A DNA stretch of 53,778 bases from Candidatus Woesearchaeota archaeon (GTDB taxonomy: Archaea; Nanobdellota; Nanobdellia; SCGC-AAA011-G17; GW2011-AR18). Every line of letters starts with the position of its first letter. The stretch's first letter is position 1. Below the pieces are notes generated by a model that saw only the letters and a list, made by a program, of their open reading frames with translations, had not been told where the DNA came from and did not search any database. The position numbers and the translations under genes are program-made. Positions 15,346 through 24,100 of this stretch are shown here, one piece after another. Where the stretch lies: assembly GCA_018302545.1 (NCBI GenBank), contig JAGVZM010000022.1, positions 1-53,778 of the forward strand. The letters run 5' to 3'.

Positions 15346-15873
15346 ACTATTCATAGGTCCAGAAATTGTTATTTGGTTTTTTCTTAAAGGATAAAATTTA
15401 TAATTTGCAAGAACTGTTGAGGCTTTTTCTATGTCTCCAGATACAATTAATGTGCTTGTTCTTTTTTTGTTTATTAATTCTAAGTAACCTGATTCAGAAA
15501 CAAGGTTACAATTATTTGTTTTCAATTCTTTAGCTATTAATTTGTTAGTACAAGTATCTCCGATTAATATTAGATTATATTCCTCTTTTGGAGATCTACT
15601 TACAGGAATTATATTACTACTTAATTGTGTGTTAATGTTTAAGGATTCTGATATTTTAATCGCTGCATCATACTCTTGAAATGTGTAATCATCTGGAATT
15701 ACAATCAATAACTGATTAGGAATATTATTTTTTATGAATGGAAATGGGTAATCCCCTAATGTTATGTCTTTTTGTTCTAAAATAGTATAACCTGTATAAA
15801 TGCTTCCAAAAGTTGCTAAGAATAAAATTGATATGAATAAACCTATTACAATTATTGCTACTTTTCTAATCAT
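15325..15873 (-). CDS. Membrane-anchored surface protein with S-layer-associated-like domain
   Basis: 182 residues: one N-terminal membrane segment (VAIIVIGLFISILFLATFG), then an extracellular domain with ITLGDYPFPFIKNN, LLIVIPDDYT and YNLILIGDTCTNKLIAKELKTNNC, then TLIVSGDIEKASTVLANYKFYPL. The pattern of 'resource' strands and SGD..KAS.VLANY is seen in surface proteins of DPANN archaea; I know no function. It is convergent with, and overlaps by 21 nt, the methylthiotransferase gene. Confidence 0.6.
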   Translation of the reverse strand: MIRKVAIIVIGLFISILFLATFGSIYTGYTILEQKDITLGDYPFPFIKNNIPNQLLIVIPDDYTFQEYDAAIKISESLNINTQLSSNIIPVSRSPKEEYNLILIGDTCTNKLIAKELKTNNCNLVSESGYLELINKKRTSTLIVSGDIEKASTVLANYKFYPLRKNQITISGPMNSLILDYR

Positions 15874-15989
15874 GTAAAATATAGATTGAAATGTTTATAT
15901 AAATCTTTTTATATTATTAATTGTCATCGTTCTATCTTAGATTTAGAACTTTCTCTAAAAAAGTTAAATAGATAAAAAAGAAAAATAAA

Positions 15990-16639
15990 TTACTTTAATT
16001 TCTTATGTGCTGGTTCAAAATCTTTCCATGCTGTATTAAACAACTCTTCTAAAGCGCCTCCAAAGAAAGGTGTATTAACCCAAATACCTACATCATATGT
16101 TGGATGTACTTCTTCATCATGCATTGCCATGAAAAGTAAATTTCTTCCATCAATGACACAGAATCTTGCACGTAAATAGTTACTGATTTTTCTGCATTCT
16201 TTACCATAAGTTCTAAATGATTGTATAATTGATGTTTTCCTCTTATAGCTCCTGATAAATCAGTAGAATCAACAAACTCAATACCCTGTTTATGCAAGGT
16301 TTCTAATTCTCCAATAACTTCATTGTTGTTCAACTCTTTTAATCTTAAAACAGCTTTGTCTGCTTCAGATTGAATATTCTTTTTTACTCTTTCAACAACT
16401 TCAACAGGTTCGACTGCTAAGTATCTAATTGGTTTACCTAGTTTCATAACTACAAAACCTTTCTTCTCTAAACTTTCTAAAACATCATAAGCTCTGCTTC
16501 TTGGAACGTGACCTATATCAGATAACTCTCCTGCAGTTGAAACGCCTCTAGAAAGAAGAGCAGTCCAAATACGGACTTCATATAAATTTAAATTGAAGTA
16601 TCTTCTAAGTTTACTTAATAATTCTTCTTTAACTATCAT
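15990..16639 (-). pseudogene. TrmB-like regulator with a frameshift
   Basis: The N-terminal frame (ATG 16639, stop at 16088) encodes a winged helix (FNLNLYEVRIWTALLSRGVS..., PRSRAYDVLESLEKKGFVV) and linker up to NAEKSVTIY. The family C-terminus then continues in the -1 frame: ARFCVIDGRNLLFMAMHDEE, a beta region and LEELFNTAWKDFEPAHKKLK, ending at TAA 15992-15990. Adding one base near 16170 would give an intact protein of about 216 residues. A gggggt ribosome binding site lies 7 nt before ATG 16639; the TTG at 16642 is less likely. A consensus error in a T run is possible, as the conserved tail remains intact. Confidence 0.65.
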
Positions 16640-16766
16640 CAAGACGACCCCCTCTTATCACCTTTTTTTGTATGATTTTTGTTCTTTTGTATTAGTAGTA
16701 ATAAACTTGTATTTAAATGTTTTTGTTACTCGACAAATATAACTAAATTTTTAGTAAATAGTGAAC

Positions 16767-18554
16767 TTACTTATTTCTATATCTTTGAATATTATAAATT
16801 TGTTCTATATCTTCTATTGTACTTATTTCATCTATTGGTTTTTCTTTCAAACCTATTCTTAATCTTAAAACTCTTGGGAATCTTAAACCATAACCAGAAG
16901 AATATTCAGTACTCTTTTGTATTTCTTCGAATGCAATCTCAATTACTATTTTTGGTTCAATAGTAATCTCATTTCCTGTTTGTTTTTTCATCAATGGTTT
17001 TAGAATTTTAGTCATCTCTGCATAAGTTATTCCTTCTTCTTGTTCTTTTTCTTTTACTCCAGTACCTACTTTTCCTAACTCTAGTAATTTATCTTTTTCT
17101 TTATTTAAACAAGCTACAGTAAAAGAAGTTAACCATCCTGCTCTTTTTCCTTGACCATATTCTGCTTTTACTATGACTAAATCTAAAGTATCAAGTATTG
17201 GTTTAATCTTAATTCCATAACCTACTCTTGAACCTGGTTTATATGGGGCATCTAATTTTTTTGCCATCATTCCTTCATTACCCAAATCTAAAGATTCTTT
17301 ATAAAATTGTTCAGCTTCTTTAACATCATCAGTTACTACTTGTTTTATTGGATAAATTTTGTAAGGAAGAGGTTTTACTATCTTTTCTAAAATATGTCTT
17401 CTTCTGTGAAAAGGAGTATCCAATAGACTTTGATTTTTATGGGAGATTATATCAAAAACATGTATTATTATTGGAACTTCTTTTACTAGTTTAGCTATAT
17501 CATATTTTCTTTTGATTCTTTGAGAAATTGCTTGGAATGGAACTTGTTTTTTTGTTTTGGGATCAATTCCCACAACTTCAGTATCAATTATGTAATCTTT
17601 TTCTTTTATTGATTCTTGTAATGCTAATATTACATCTGGAAATTGGTTTGTTACATTTTCTAGGTTTCTAGTATATAGAATTATTTTTCCACTCTTTGAG
17701 TGTATCTGCAATCTAAATCCATCTATTTTGTATTCAAATGCTGCAGGTTTTCCTACAATTTTAAATGCTTCTTCTATGTCTTTTGCTTTTTGAAATAACA
17801 TTACATTAATTGGTTTACCTGCGTTTAAACTTATTTCTTCTAAGCCTTTAATCCCTTTTTCTTTAATTATTAAAAAAACTTCTGCAAAATCGTTAGTCAA
17901 ATCGTATCCATGCTGAACTTTTTCTAAAAATAAGTTATATTCCTGCCTTGTCTTTTCGGGAATATCTAATTGATTTTCTTCTTTTATATAATTTAATTTT
18001 AATTTGTCTTCAAAGAAGAACCATACTATTGCATCTCTTAATGTTCCCTCTGCTACCCCTATTCTTAATTGCATTAATATTGTTCTCACTACAAACTTAG
18101 CTTCTTGGGGAGATGCGGAGGTTAACAATTCTGACATTAAACCTACTTTTTTATTTACTGTTCCTTGACCTTCCAACTCTGCAAGTTGTCTTAGTTTATT
18201 ATAAACTAAGTCACATGTTAACTTTTTTGTTTGTAGGGTAGTCTGTTTTTTGCTTTTTGTTAATTCTTCTGCTACTAATCCTAAGTCTCCTGTTTTTGTG
18301 TATAATTTTTCTACTTTATCCTTAGAAATTCCAGTAGAAGTTGTTAAGGCTTTTATTACTAATTTATCTGAGACTCCTATCTTTCTTTGATCCCATGAGG
18401 GGAATACAGAACCTCTTAATAAATTTATAATTTGTTCTGGATCTTTTTCATTTAAAACATTTTTAAGAAACTCTTTTATTATGTTTGTTTTTTCTAATCT
18501 TTTAGAAGTGGATTCTAATTCAGTATAACATTCCGTTAATTTAATATAATCCAT
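16767..18554 (-). CDS. lig: ATP-dependent DNA ligase
   Basis: The archaeal replicative ligase sealing nicks and Okazaki fragments. 595 residues: an N-terminal DNA-binding domain, the adenylation domain with catalytic K276 (AFEYKIDGFRLQIH), nucleotidyltransferase motifs TEVVGIDP and GNEGMMAKKLDAPYKPG, then the motif V-type YGIKIKP and an OB domain ending in SGYGLRFPRVLRLR. Length is typical (550-600). It is divergent from the nitroreductase gene with 40 nt between starts. Confidence 0.96.
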   Translation of the reverse strand: MDYIKLTECYTELESTSKRLEKTNIIKEFLKNVLNEKDPEQIINLLRGSVFPSWDQRKIGVSDKLVIKALTTSTGISKDKVEKLYTKTGDLGLVAEELTKSKKQTTLQTKKLTCDLVYNKLRQLAELEGQGTVNKKVGLMSELLTSASPQEAKFVVRTILMQLRIGVAEGTLRDAIVWFFFEDKLKLNYIKEENQLDIPEKTRQEYNLFLEKVQHGYDLTNDFAEVFLIIKEKGIKGLEEISLNAGKPINVMLFQKAKDIEEAFKIVGKPAAFEYKIDGFRLQIHSKSGKIILYTRNLENVTNQFPDVILALQESIKEKDYIIDTEVVGIDPKTKKQVPFQAISQRIKRKYDIAKLVKEVPIIIHVFDIISHKNQSLLDTPFHRRRHILEKIVKPLPYKIYPIKQVVTDDVKEAEQFYKESLDLGNEGMMAKKLDAPYKPGSRVGYGIKIKPILDTLDLVIVKAEYGQGKRAGWLTSFTVACLNKEKDKLLELGKVGTGVKEKEQEEGITYAEMTKILKPLMKKQTGNEITIEPKIVIEIAFEEIQKSTEYSSGYGLRFPRVLRLRIGLKEKPIDEISTIEDIEQIYNIQRYRNK

Positions 18555-18594
18555 ATCACATTGTGTTTTATAGAAAGATAAAAAGGTTTTGATT

Positions 18595-19209
18595 ATGGAA
18601 CTTGATCAAGTTTTAAAAGAGGTTAGAAGTGTTAGGAAGTTTAAGAAGTTGGATGTTCCTTGGTATTTGGTATCTGAGTGTTTAGATGCTGCAACTTATG
18701 CACCTAATGCCGGGAATACTCAAAACTGGAGATTTATAGTTGTTAGAGATTTAAGTAAAAGGGAAGCAATTGTTAAGGCATGTGAAGACCAAAAATGGCT
18801 GTTAAATGCTCCTGTTTTAATTGTTGTATGCAGTGATGTTGATAAGATAAGCAAGATGTTTGGAGTTAGAGGTGAAGCTTTGTATGCAGTTCAAAATTGT
18901 GCAGCTGCTATTCAAAATATGTTGTTGAAAGCTTATGAATTAGGATTGGGTAGTGTTTGGATTGGTGCTTTTGATGAAATAATTATTAAACAAATTTTAG
19001 AGATTAAACCAGAGGTTAGACCTCAAGCAATAATTGCTTTAGGTTTTAGTGATGATCATGAGAAAAAGCCTAAAAGAGAAGAACTAAATAATGTTGTTTT
19101 TTTTGAGAAATATGGTGATAAGGAAGATAAAAAAAGACGTAAGTTTTTACCTATTAAGGACATTTTAAAGGAGAAATTAAATAAGTTAGTTGTTGAAAAA
19201 AAGAAGTAA
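18595..19209 (+). CDS. Nitroreductase-family flavoprotein
   Basis: 204 residues with FMN-dependent nitroreductase features: RSVRKFKKLDVPW at the N-terminus, AATYAPNAGNTQNWRFIVVR (34-53), QNCAAAIQNMLLKAYELGLG with SVWIGAF, and QAIIALGFSDDHEKKPKR. It uses NAD(P)H to reduce quinones, nitro compounds or metabolites; the true substrate is unknown. The ATG at 18595 sits about 25 nt after a TATA-like sequence and is preferred over the TTG at 18589. Confidence 0.88.
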   Translation: MELDQVLKEVRSVRKFKKLDVPWYLVSECLDAATYAPNAGNTQNWRFIVVRDLSKREAIVKACEDQKWLLNAPVLIVVCSDVDKISKMFGVRGEALYAVQNCAAAIQNMLLKAYELGLGSVWIGAFDEIIIKQILEIKPEVRPQAIIALGFSDDHEKKPKREELNNVVFFEKYGDKEDKKRRKFLPIKDILKEKLNKLVVEKKK

Positions 19210-19308
19210 AATTTATAAATGAATTCTTTTTAGATTTTTTATTCGGAGGTAGTGTGAAGGTCTAATTATAGTATTAAATAGATCTTATAATATATTAGGA
19301 GGGAAAAT

Positions 19309-19617
19309 ATGAGAAAGGGTTTAAATTATAATGGAGATCAAAGCATTCAATATTTCACTATTAAATCTAATGGAGATATTGGTGTTTATGCAGCAGAAAA
19401 TGATGGTGAAGGCGGTCAATTATTTTATTTAGCTTATCTTGAAGAAGGAAGATTAAATTTCGAAGTTTTAAATCCTGGAACTGATGAAAGAACTAAAGCT
19501 TCTAGGGCTTGGATTAATAGGACTGCTCAAAAGAGTAATATAAGCAAGGAGAAAGCTCTTGAACTATTAGCTGAAATAGATAAATCACCAAAAGAGAGAG
19601 TTGAAGATAGATTTTAA
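19309..19617 (+). CDS. Hypothetical protein, tandem paralogue A
   Basis: 102 residues, unknown family. It has a strong ribosome binding site (aggaggg, 5 nt before ATG). Content: DGDIGVYAAENDGEGGQLF-like strands followed by a helix with ISKEKALELLAEI. The gene downstream (19653) has the same order of elements, so the two are probably duplicates. A ggaggt followed by gtgaaggtctaa (19245-19266) upstream would allow a 3-codon leader ORF. Confidence 0.6.
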   Translation: MRKGLNYNGDQSIQYFTIKSNGDIGVYAAENDGEGGQLFYLAYLEEGRLNFEVLNPGTDERTKASRAWINRTAQKSNISKEKALELLAEIDKSPKERVEDRF

Positions 19618-19652
19618 TTATATTTTATTAATAAATGGAGGTAATATAACTG

Positions 19653-20000
19653 ATGTTTATAGATGGAGATAGGGGAGAAGGAAATGATGATATCAATTCT
19701 AGATACCTCTTTTTTGCTTTGGATAAAAAGGATCCTATTAATGTTAGTGTTTATGCTATAGACGATTTAAAGGAGGGAGATCTTAGCAAAAATGCTCCTG
19801 ACATTTATTCAGTTACTTATAATGCAGATGATTGTGGAGGTAGGGGTGGTTTAGAATTAAAAACTATTAATGGAAAAGATAGTAGATTGGTTAATGATAT
19901 TGTTTCTAGAAGAAAATATTTAGAAGAAGGATATAAAATCTCTGAGGAAGAAGCACTTGAAATAGTTAGAAGAAGAGCTGAACTTTCTGATCATATTTAG
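19653..20000 (+). CDS. Hypothetical protein, tandem paralogue B
   Basis: 115 residues, unknown family. Elements parallel to the preceding gene: NVSVYAIDDLKEGD, IYSVTYNADDCGG, LELKTINGKDSR and a C-terminal helix with ISEEEALEIVRRRAEL. A ggaggt lies 11 nt before ATG. It is 35 nt from paralogue A (likely operon) and its 3' end overlaps the convergent gene at 19997 by 4 nt. Confidence 0.6.
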   Translation: MFIDGDRGEGNDDINSRYLFFALDKKDPINVSVYAIDDLKEGDLSKNAPDIYSVTYNADDCGGRGGLELKTINGKDSRLVNDIVSRRKYLEEGYKISEEEALEIVRRRAELSDHI

Positions 20001-20833
20001 AATGGGATTGTTTCTTGTGAATTAGAGTTATATATGGAATCTACTACTTTAGTCAAGGCTTGTATTTGTTCTGAGCGTGCTATTAAAGCTTCTAAAGCAA
20101 TTTCTGTTAACTTATTTGTTGCACGTAAATCATTTAGACGATCAGCCATTGAACTTTTTAGGGAATAAAAACCATTTCGTGTTATAAGAGTGTCTTGTTC
20201 TTCTCCAACCACAGATTGCACGATTTTGAATATTTGTCTTCTTGGAACAAATACTGAAGATCCTACTCCTTCATATGATCCTGAAGGCAAAACGGAATCA
20301 AATGTAGATAAATCTCCATTATAACCCGGAACTCTACTCTCATAATTTCCTCTTTCTTGCCAATGAACTGTATGGGGAAATGTTATATTGATATTTGGTG
20401 TTCTGATAAAATAAGAAGGAATTCTAAAATATGCTACTTCTCCTGTTTTCTCTGATTTTTTTATAGCTTCTAAAACTTTATCATTTAGAACTAAGTGTAA
20501 AGAATTATCATAGGGTGCATTTCTAAATTGTCCTGGTGATGGTCTTTCGTAGAAAAATAGAAAATTTTTGTCTCCATCTCTAAAACCCTCGACTCTTGCT
20601 AAGTTTAGAAGAGTTCCTGTATCTCTTATTTCTCCTTCTGTTACTGCTTGTTCAAAAGGATTATCATGAAATAAAACACCAAGATCTAACCTATCCCATG
20701 ACCAGAAAGCAGCTGTTATTGGATTATCTCCTCTTCTAAGAAACCCTAATTTTAATGGTTCTTTTCCATCTAATTTTGTCCTTATATCATCCCTCATAGA
20801 TTCAAGAATTTGCAAACCATTAATTTTTGACAT
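19997..20833 (-). CDS. Hypothetical protein
   Basis: 278 residues with no recognised family, signal peptide or membrane segment. Mixed alpha/beta with aromatic-rich middle (HWQERGNYESRVPGYNGDLS) and a helical C-terminus. ATG is followed by MSKINGLQILESMRDDIRTK. It is convergent with the paralogue pair. Confidence 0.6.
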   Translation of the reverse strand: MSKINGLQILESMRDDIRTKLDGKEPLKLGFLRRGDNPITAAFWSWDRLDLGVLFHDNPFEQAVTEGEIRDTGTLLNLARVEGFRDGDKNFLFFYERPSPGQFRNAPYDNSLHLVLNDKVLEAIKKSEKTGEVAYFRIPSYFIRTPNINITFPHTVHWQERGNYESRVPGYNGDLSTFDSVLPSGSYEGVGSSVFVPRRQIFKIVQSVVGEEQDTLITRNGFYSLKSSMADRLNDLRATNKLTEIALEALIARSEQIQALTKVVDSIYNSNSQETIPF

Positions 20834-20889
20834 TAATTTGATATTTAATTTGTATTTTTAAGTATTTAGTTGTTTAAAGAATTATTTTT

Positions 20890-20929
20890 AAAAAAATAAA
20901 AAAACTAAAGCCCAGGGGAAGGGCCTTAG
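20890..20929 (-). terminator. Terminator-like hairpin with U tract after ftsZ
   Basis: On the minus strand a 9-bp hairpin (ctaaggccc / gggctttag, one mismatch, 7-nt loop) is followed directly by a run rich in T (20904-20890). It has the layout of a bacterial intrinsic terminator; in archaea the T tract alone can stop transcription. Confidence 0.55.
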
Positions 20930-20939
20930 CTTAGAGGGT

Positions 20940-20987
20940 TTTTTAGGGCGAGGGGGTAGGATATAAAGAATTCCTATGCCCTAAAAA
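20940..20987 (-). other. Long hairpin between ftsZ and the terminator
   Basis: Perfect 10-bp arms (tttttagggc 20940-20949 / gccctaaaaa 20978-20987), with inner arms tagga/tccta (20957-20961/20972-20976). It starts 7 nt after the ftsZ stop codon and could protect the mRNA 3' end or be part of the termination signal. Confidence 0.5.
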
Positions 20988-20993
20988 GCGTGA

Positions 20994-22082
20994 TTAACGT
21001 CTTCCGTGGACTACGTCAATTCCAAGTTCTCTGCTCATACTTTGGGATTTATGGAAGTTAGGTTTTTGTTCTAAACTTCTACCTAAAACATATGGGCTTT
21101 GAACTCCAGTTATGATAGCCATTACTCTTACTTTTTCCTTCATATCTGGATCAACTCTTGCACCCCAGATACAGTTTGCATCTGGATCTAGAGTTTCAGT
21201 TACTAGTTCACCAATTCTAGATACTTCATCTAGAGTCATATTATCTCCACCGCATATATGGACTAAAGCACCTGTTGCTCCTTTATAACTTACATCTAGC
21301 AATGGATTTGTTAAAGCTCTTTTAGTTGCTTCTTCAACTCTTCTTTCACCATCAGATTCTCCAATTCCAACAATGGAAACTCCACCGTTAGTCATTATTG
21401 CTTTAACATCCGCATAGTCTAAGTTTACTAAACTAGGAACAGCTATAATCTCAACTATACCTTTAATCATTGTAGCAACTAATTCATTAGCTACTGCAAA
21501 TGCCTGCTGAACTGGTAAATTTCCTGCTATTTGTACTAACCTATTGTTATCAATTACAATTACAGTATCTGAAACAGCTCTTAATTGTTGCAAACCAAAG
21601 TCTGCTTTATCTACTCTTGCCCTTTCAATTGTGAAAGGAGTAGTTACAGTTCCAATAACAATTGCTCCAATATCTCTTGCTGCTTGAGCAACTACAGGAG
21701 CAGAGCCTGTTCCAGTACCACCTCCCATCCCAGCGCAAATAAACACCATATCAGCATTTTTTATGCTGTCTTTAATTTCTCCTAACTGTTCTTTAGCAGC
21801 TTCCATACCGATATTAGCATAACCACCTGCACCTAAACCTCTTGTTAAGTCTCTACCAATTAAAATTTTTTTGTCAGCAGACATCATATCAAGATGTTGC
21901 TTATCAGTATTCATAGCAATTATCTCAGCACCTTTAACACCTTTTTTGTAAAGCCATGTTGTCATGTTGCAACCTGCTCCACCACATCCAACTACTTTAA
22001 TATTTGCATGCCCTATCTGCATGTCATCATGAAAGTTTGTATTCTGCGAACTTTCCAACGCGTTTTGTATTATAAATTCCAA
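20994..22082 (-). CDS. ftsZ: Cell-division GTPase FtsZ
   Basis: A tubulin-like GTPase forming the division ring. The N-terminal [12 protein letters not shown], the tubulin signature [36 protein letters not shown] and the [15 protein letters not shown]7-loop region (NLDYAD with the catalytic Asp) are all present. I prefer a TTG start at 22082 (362 residues, [13 protein letters not shown]): agggggt lies 7 nt upstream and this matches the short archaeal FtsZ N-terminus. The longer frame to 22151 adds 23 residues unlike the family. Confidence 0.93.
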   Translation of the reverse strand: MEFIIQNALESSQNTNFHDDMQIGHANIKVVGCGGAGCNMTTWLYKKGVKGAEIIAMNTDKQHLDMMSADKKILIGRDLTRGLGAGGYANIGMEAAKEQLGEIKDSIKNADMVFICAGMGGGTGTGSAPVVAQAARDIGAIVIGTVTTPFTIERARVDKADFGLQQLRAVSDTVIVIDNNRLVQIAGNLPVQQAFAVANELVATMIKGIVEIIAVPSLVNLDYADVKAIMTNGGVSIVGIGESDGERRVEEATKRALTNPLLDVSYKGATGALVHICGGDNMTLDEVSRIGELVTETLDPDANCIWGARVDPDMKEKVRVMAIITGVQSPYVLGRSLEQKPNFHKSQSMSRELGIDVVHGRR

Positions 22083-22151
22083 TTTTTTTACCCCCTTCGT
22101 TTTATTTTTTTGATCTGGAATCGTAACAATGTATATACTGTAGTACCGCAA

Positions 22152-22499
22152 AGTATTTATTTTAGCACATACATTATCCTTCTTAGAAAGAGTTTTTAAC
22201 TTTGCCGAGTTGAAAATTGTTTCCGAAAGTGGTACGTAGTTGTAACTGACTACAAATATACTTGCTCAAGAAAAGTTCGTTTTGCCCAAAAGGTTTTATT
22301 TTTGCCGAATAAAACCATTAACAAACTTTTTTAAATGTTATAATATATAAATATGTAAGGAATTGGTATTTAAACATTTTTTTCTTTTAAAATATATTTT
22401 TCTTTAACTATAACTATAATAGATATAGGTTAAAATTAGGATAATTCGTTCATTTCTTATGGAGAAAAAATTTATAAATTTATTTTTTGTTTTAATTAT
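22152..22499. other. ftsZ upstream intergenic region
   Basis: No gene. It holds the ftsZ promoter region (minus strand, TATA-like around 22156-22165), a perfect 9-bp palindrome at 22292-22316 (ggttttatt/aataaaacc, 7-nt loop) and two copies of tttgccga (about 22202 and 22302). Just before the 22500 gene, tttataaa near 22469 is a TATA box. Confidence 0.5.
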
Positions 22500-22964
22500 A
22501 TGCTTGGATTTATTTTATTAAACGACGTGAAATATAATGGACATAATTTAGATCTAGAGAAAAAATTTTTTGAATTACTATTTCAAAAATCTCAAACATT
22601 TATCTTGAATGATGATGGGGGAGAATTATCTATCAATTTAGGTGGTGATTGGAATGAGTTTGGATTGAAAGAAAAATTAGGAAAATTTGATGTTAGTCCT
22701 GATAAAGAATTAGGTGATGAATGGCATTTTGAAATTAATGAAAGTTCTAAAGAACTTATAAAAAAAGCATTTGAAGCTAATTTAACAAGAGGACATAGCA
22801 TTTGGGGTTTGATTGGAACAGATTTTTACTTAAAACATGAAGAACAAGGAGACCTGCATTGTGAATATGAGGATCCTGAATATATAATTAAAGCTCAAGG
22901 CGAAGTTTTAGATGAAATTCTGACTTTTTTTAAAAAAGAAGAAATTAAGGAAATTACCTCTTAA
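22500..22964 (+). CDS. Hypothetical acidic protein
   Basis: 154 residues, not recognised. Acidic, with no membrane segment; contains LGGDWNEFGLKEKLG, HFEINESSKELIKKAFEANL and DEILTFFKKEEI. The ATG follows the TATA box at 22469 by about 25 nt (leaderless). Nearby division and redox genes give no firm hint. Confidence 0.6.
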   Translation: MLGFILLNDVKYNGHNLDLEKKFFELLFQKSQTFILNDDGGELSINLGGDWNEFGLKEKLGKFDVSPDKELGDEWHFEINESSKELIKKAFEANLTRGHSIWGLIGTDFYLKHEEQGDLHCEYEDPEYIIKAQGEVLDEILTFFKKEEIKEITS

Positions 22965-22980
22965 GTTCTAAGAATATCTA

Positions 22981-23370
22981 TTATTTATTTTCAACTGTTA
23001 GTAAATTAGCATCTCGTGAGATCTTCCACTTTCCAGATTCTTTTTTTAATATTGTTAAAGTGTATCCTGATTTTTCAATTTTATGTTGATTTGGTAATGT
23101 CATCTTTATTTTAATGTAATTTCGCATGTATGCCCAATCACCAAGAACTTTAATTTCTTGGATATTACTTTTTCCTTTAATCTTAATGTCTTTCATTTCT
23201 CTAGAGGCAATTTCAAAAGCTTCTTTTCCAAATGGTTTTTGACCAGGAATCATAAAGATTACATCATTAGTCATTAATTCCAGAACTTTTTTAACATCTC
23301 CTTTTTTAGAAGCATCCATCCAAGTATCTACTAATTTTCTAATCTCTTTTTCACCTTTATCAATTTTCAT
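22981..23370 (-). CDS. NTF2-like (SnoaL/DUF4440-type) protein
   Basis: 129 residues with the cone-fold pattern: N-terminal helix EIRKLVDTWMDASKKGDVKKVLELMTND, FMIPGQKPFGKEAF, then beta strands ending WKISRDANLLTVENK. This looks like the SgcJ/YybH NTF2-like family of small ligand-binding proteins, mostly bacterial. Third gene of a tight operon (4-nt overlap with DUF1059), probably acquired as a unit. Confidence 0.75.
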   Translation of the reverse strand: MKIDKGEKEIRKLVDTWMDASKKGDVKKVLELMTNDVIFMIPGQKPFGKEAFEIASREMKDIKIKGKSNIQEIKVLGDWAYMRNYIKIKMTLPNQHKIEKSGYTLTILKKESGKWKISRDANLLTVENK

Positions 23371-23606
23371 TTGTCTTCTGGTAATGAATTGAATTCTTTT
23401 CGCTTACTTTCCATCCATTTTATCATTTTTTGTGGGTCTGTCATGAGTTTTTTCATTTCTTCCATTGCTTTAATGTGATCTTTGTCATTTTTTTGATAGA
23501 TCTCCATGCCATGATTTTTACTCATTTCAACAATTTCTTCAAAGGTTTCTGCATGAAATTCTTTATTACAAGCTCCTCCGAGTTGTTTACAATTCATTGT
23601 TTTCAT
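23367..23606 (-). CDS. DUF1059 family small protein
   Basis: 79 residues beginning MNCKQLGGACNKEFHAETFEE after an MKT start, the DUF1059 pattern of two Cys (QLGGAC, possible metal site) and helix EEIVEMSKNHGMEIYQKND. Function unknown. The start codon overlaps the stop of the VOC gene (4 nt) and its end overlaps the NTF2-like gene (4 nt), implying coupled translation. Confidence 0.82.
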   Translation of the reverse strand: MKTMNCKQLGGACNKEFHAETFEEIVEMSKNHGMEIYQKNDKDHIKAMEEMKKLMTDPQKMIKWMESKRKEFNSLPEDK

Positions 23607-24037
23607 TTTTCGGCTCCTTTAGATTTCATCTCTTCTGGCATTTTACTTTCATCCATATAAAAAATTTCCCAAATATGACCATCTAAATCTTGGAATGCCC
23701 TTCCATACATCCAACCATGATCTGCTGCTTCCCTATATTCTTTGCCACCTGCTGAAACTGCGTTTTTTATCATTTTATCTACTTCTTCTCTATTTTCGGC
23801 AGATAATGCAACAAGAACTTCTGTATTTTTTGATGCATTTGCAATGTCTTTTCCTGGGATAAAACTTTTGAAGAATTTTTCAACTAATAACATAACATAC
23901 ATATTTTCACCAATAATCATACATGTTGCGTTTTCATCTGTAAATAGAGGATTAAACTTAAAACCCAATCTTTTAAAGAAATCTACAGACTTATTTAGGT
24001 TATTTATTGGCAAATTAACAAAGATCTGTTTGACCAT
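23603..24037 (-). CDS. VOC-superfamily (glyoxalase-like) protein
   Basis: 144 residues with beta-alpha-beta-beta-beta modules: MVKQIFVNLPINNLNKSVDFFKRLGF at the start and WMYGRAFQDLDGHIWEIFYMDESKMP at the end, the latter with the typical DxDGHxWE metal ligand. Family members include PhnB-like and bleomycin-resistance-like proteins. First gene of the VOC-DUF1059-NTF2 operon. Confidence 0.85.
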   Translation of the reverse strand: MVKQIFVNLPINNLNKSVDFFKRLGFKFNPLFTDENATCMIIGENMYVMLLVEKFFKSFIPGKDIANASKNTEVLVALSAENREEVDKMIKNAVSAGGKEYREAADHGWMYGRAFQDLDGHIWEIFYMDESKMPEEMKSKGAEK

Positions 24038-24100
24038 ATTTTGTAGTTATTTTGTGAATTTATAAGTCTTTAGCATATAATTAATAGAACTATTCTGATA

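Noticed and set aside
22083-22151. Long FtsZ start at 22151
   Set aside because: The extra 23 residues (MRYYSIYIVTIPDQ...) are unlike FtsZ, and an agggggt site precedes the TTG at 22082.
21585-22199. Plus-strand Cys- and Ser-rich frames opposite ftsZ
   Set aside because: Antisense shadows of the ftsZ coding strand.
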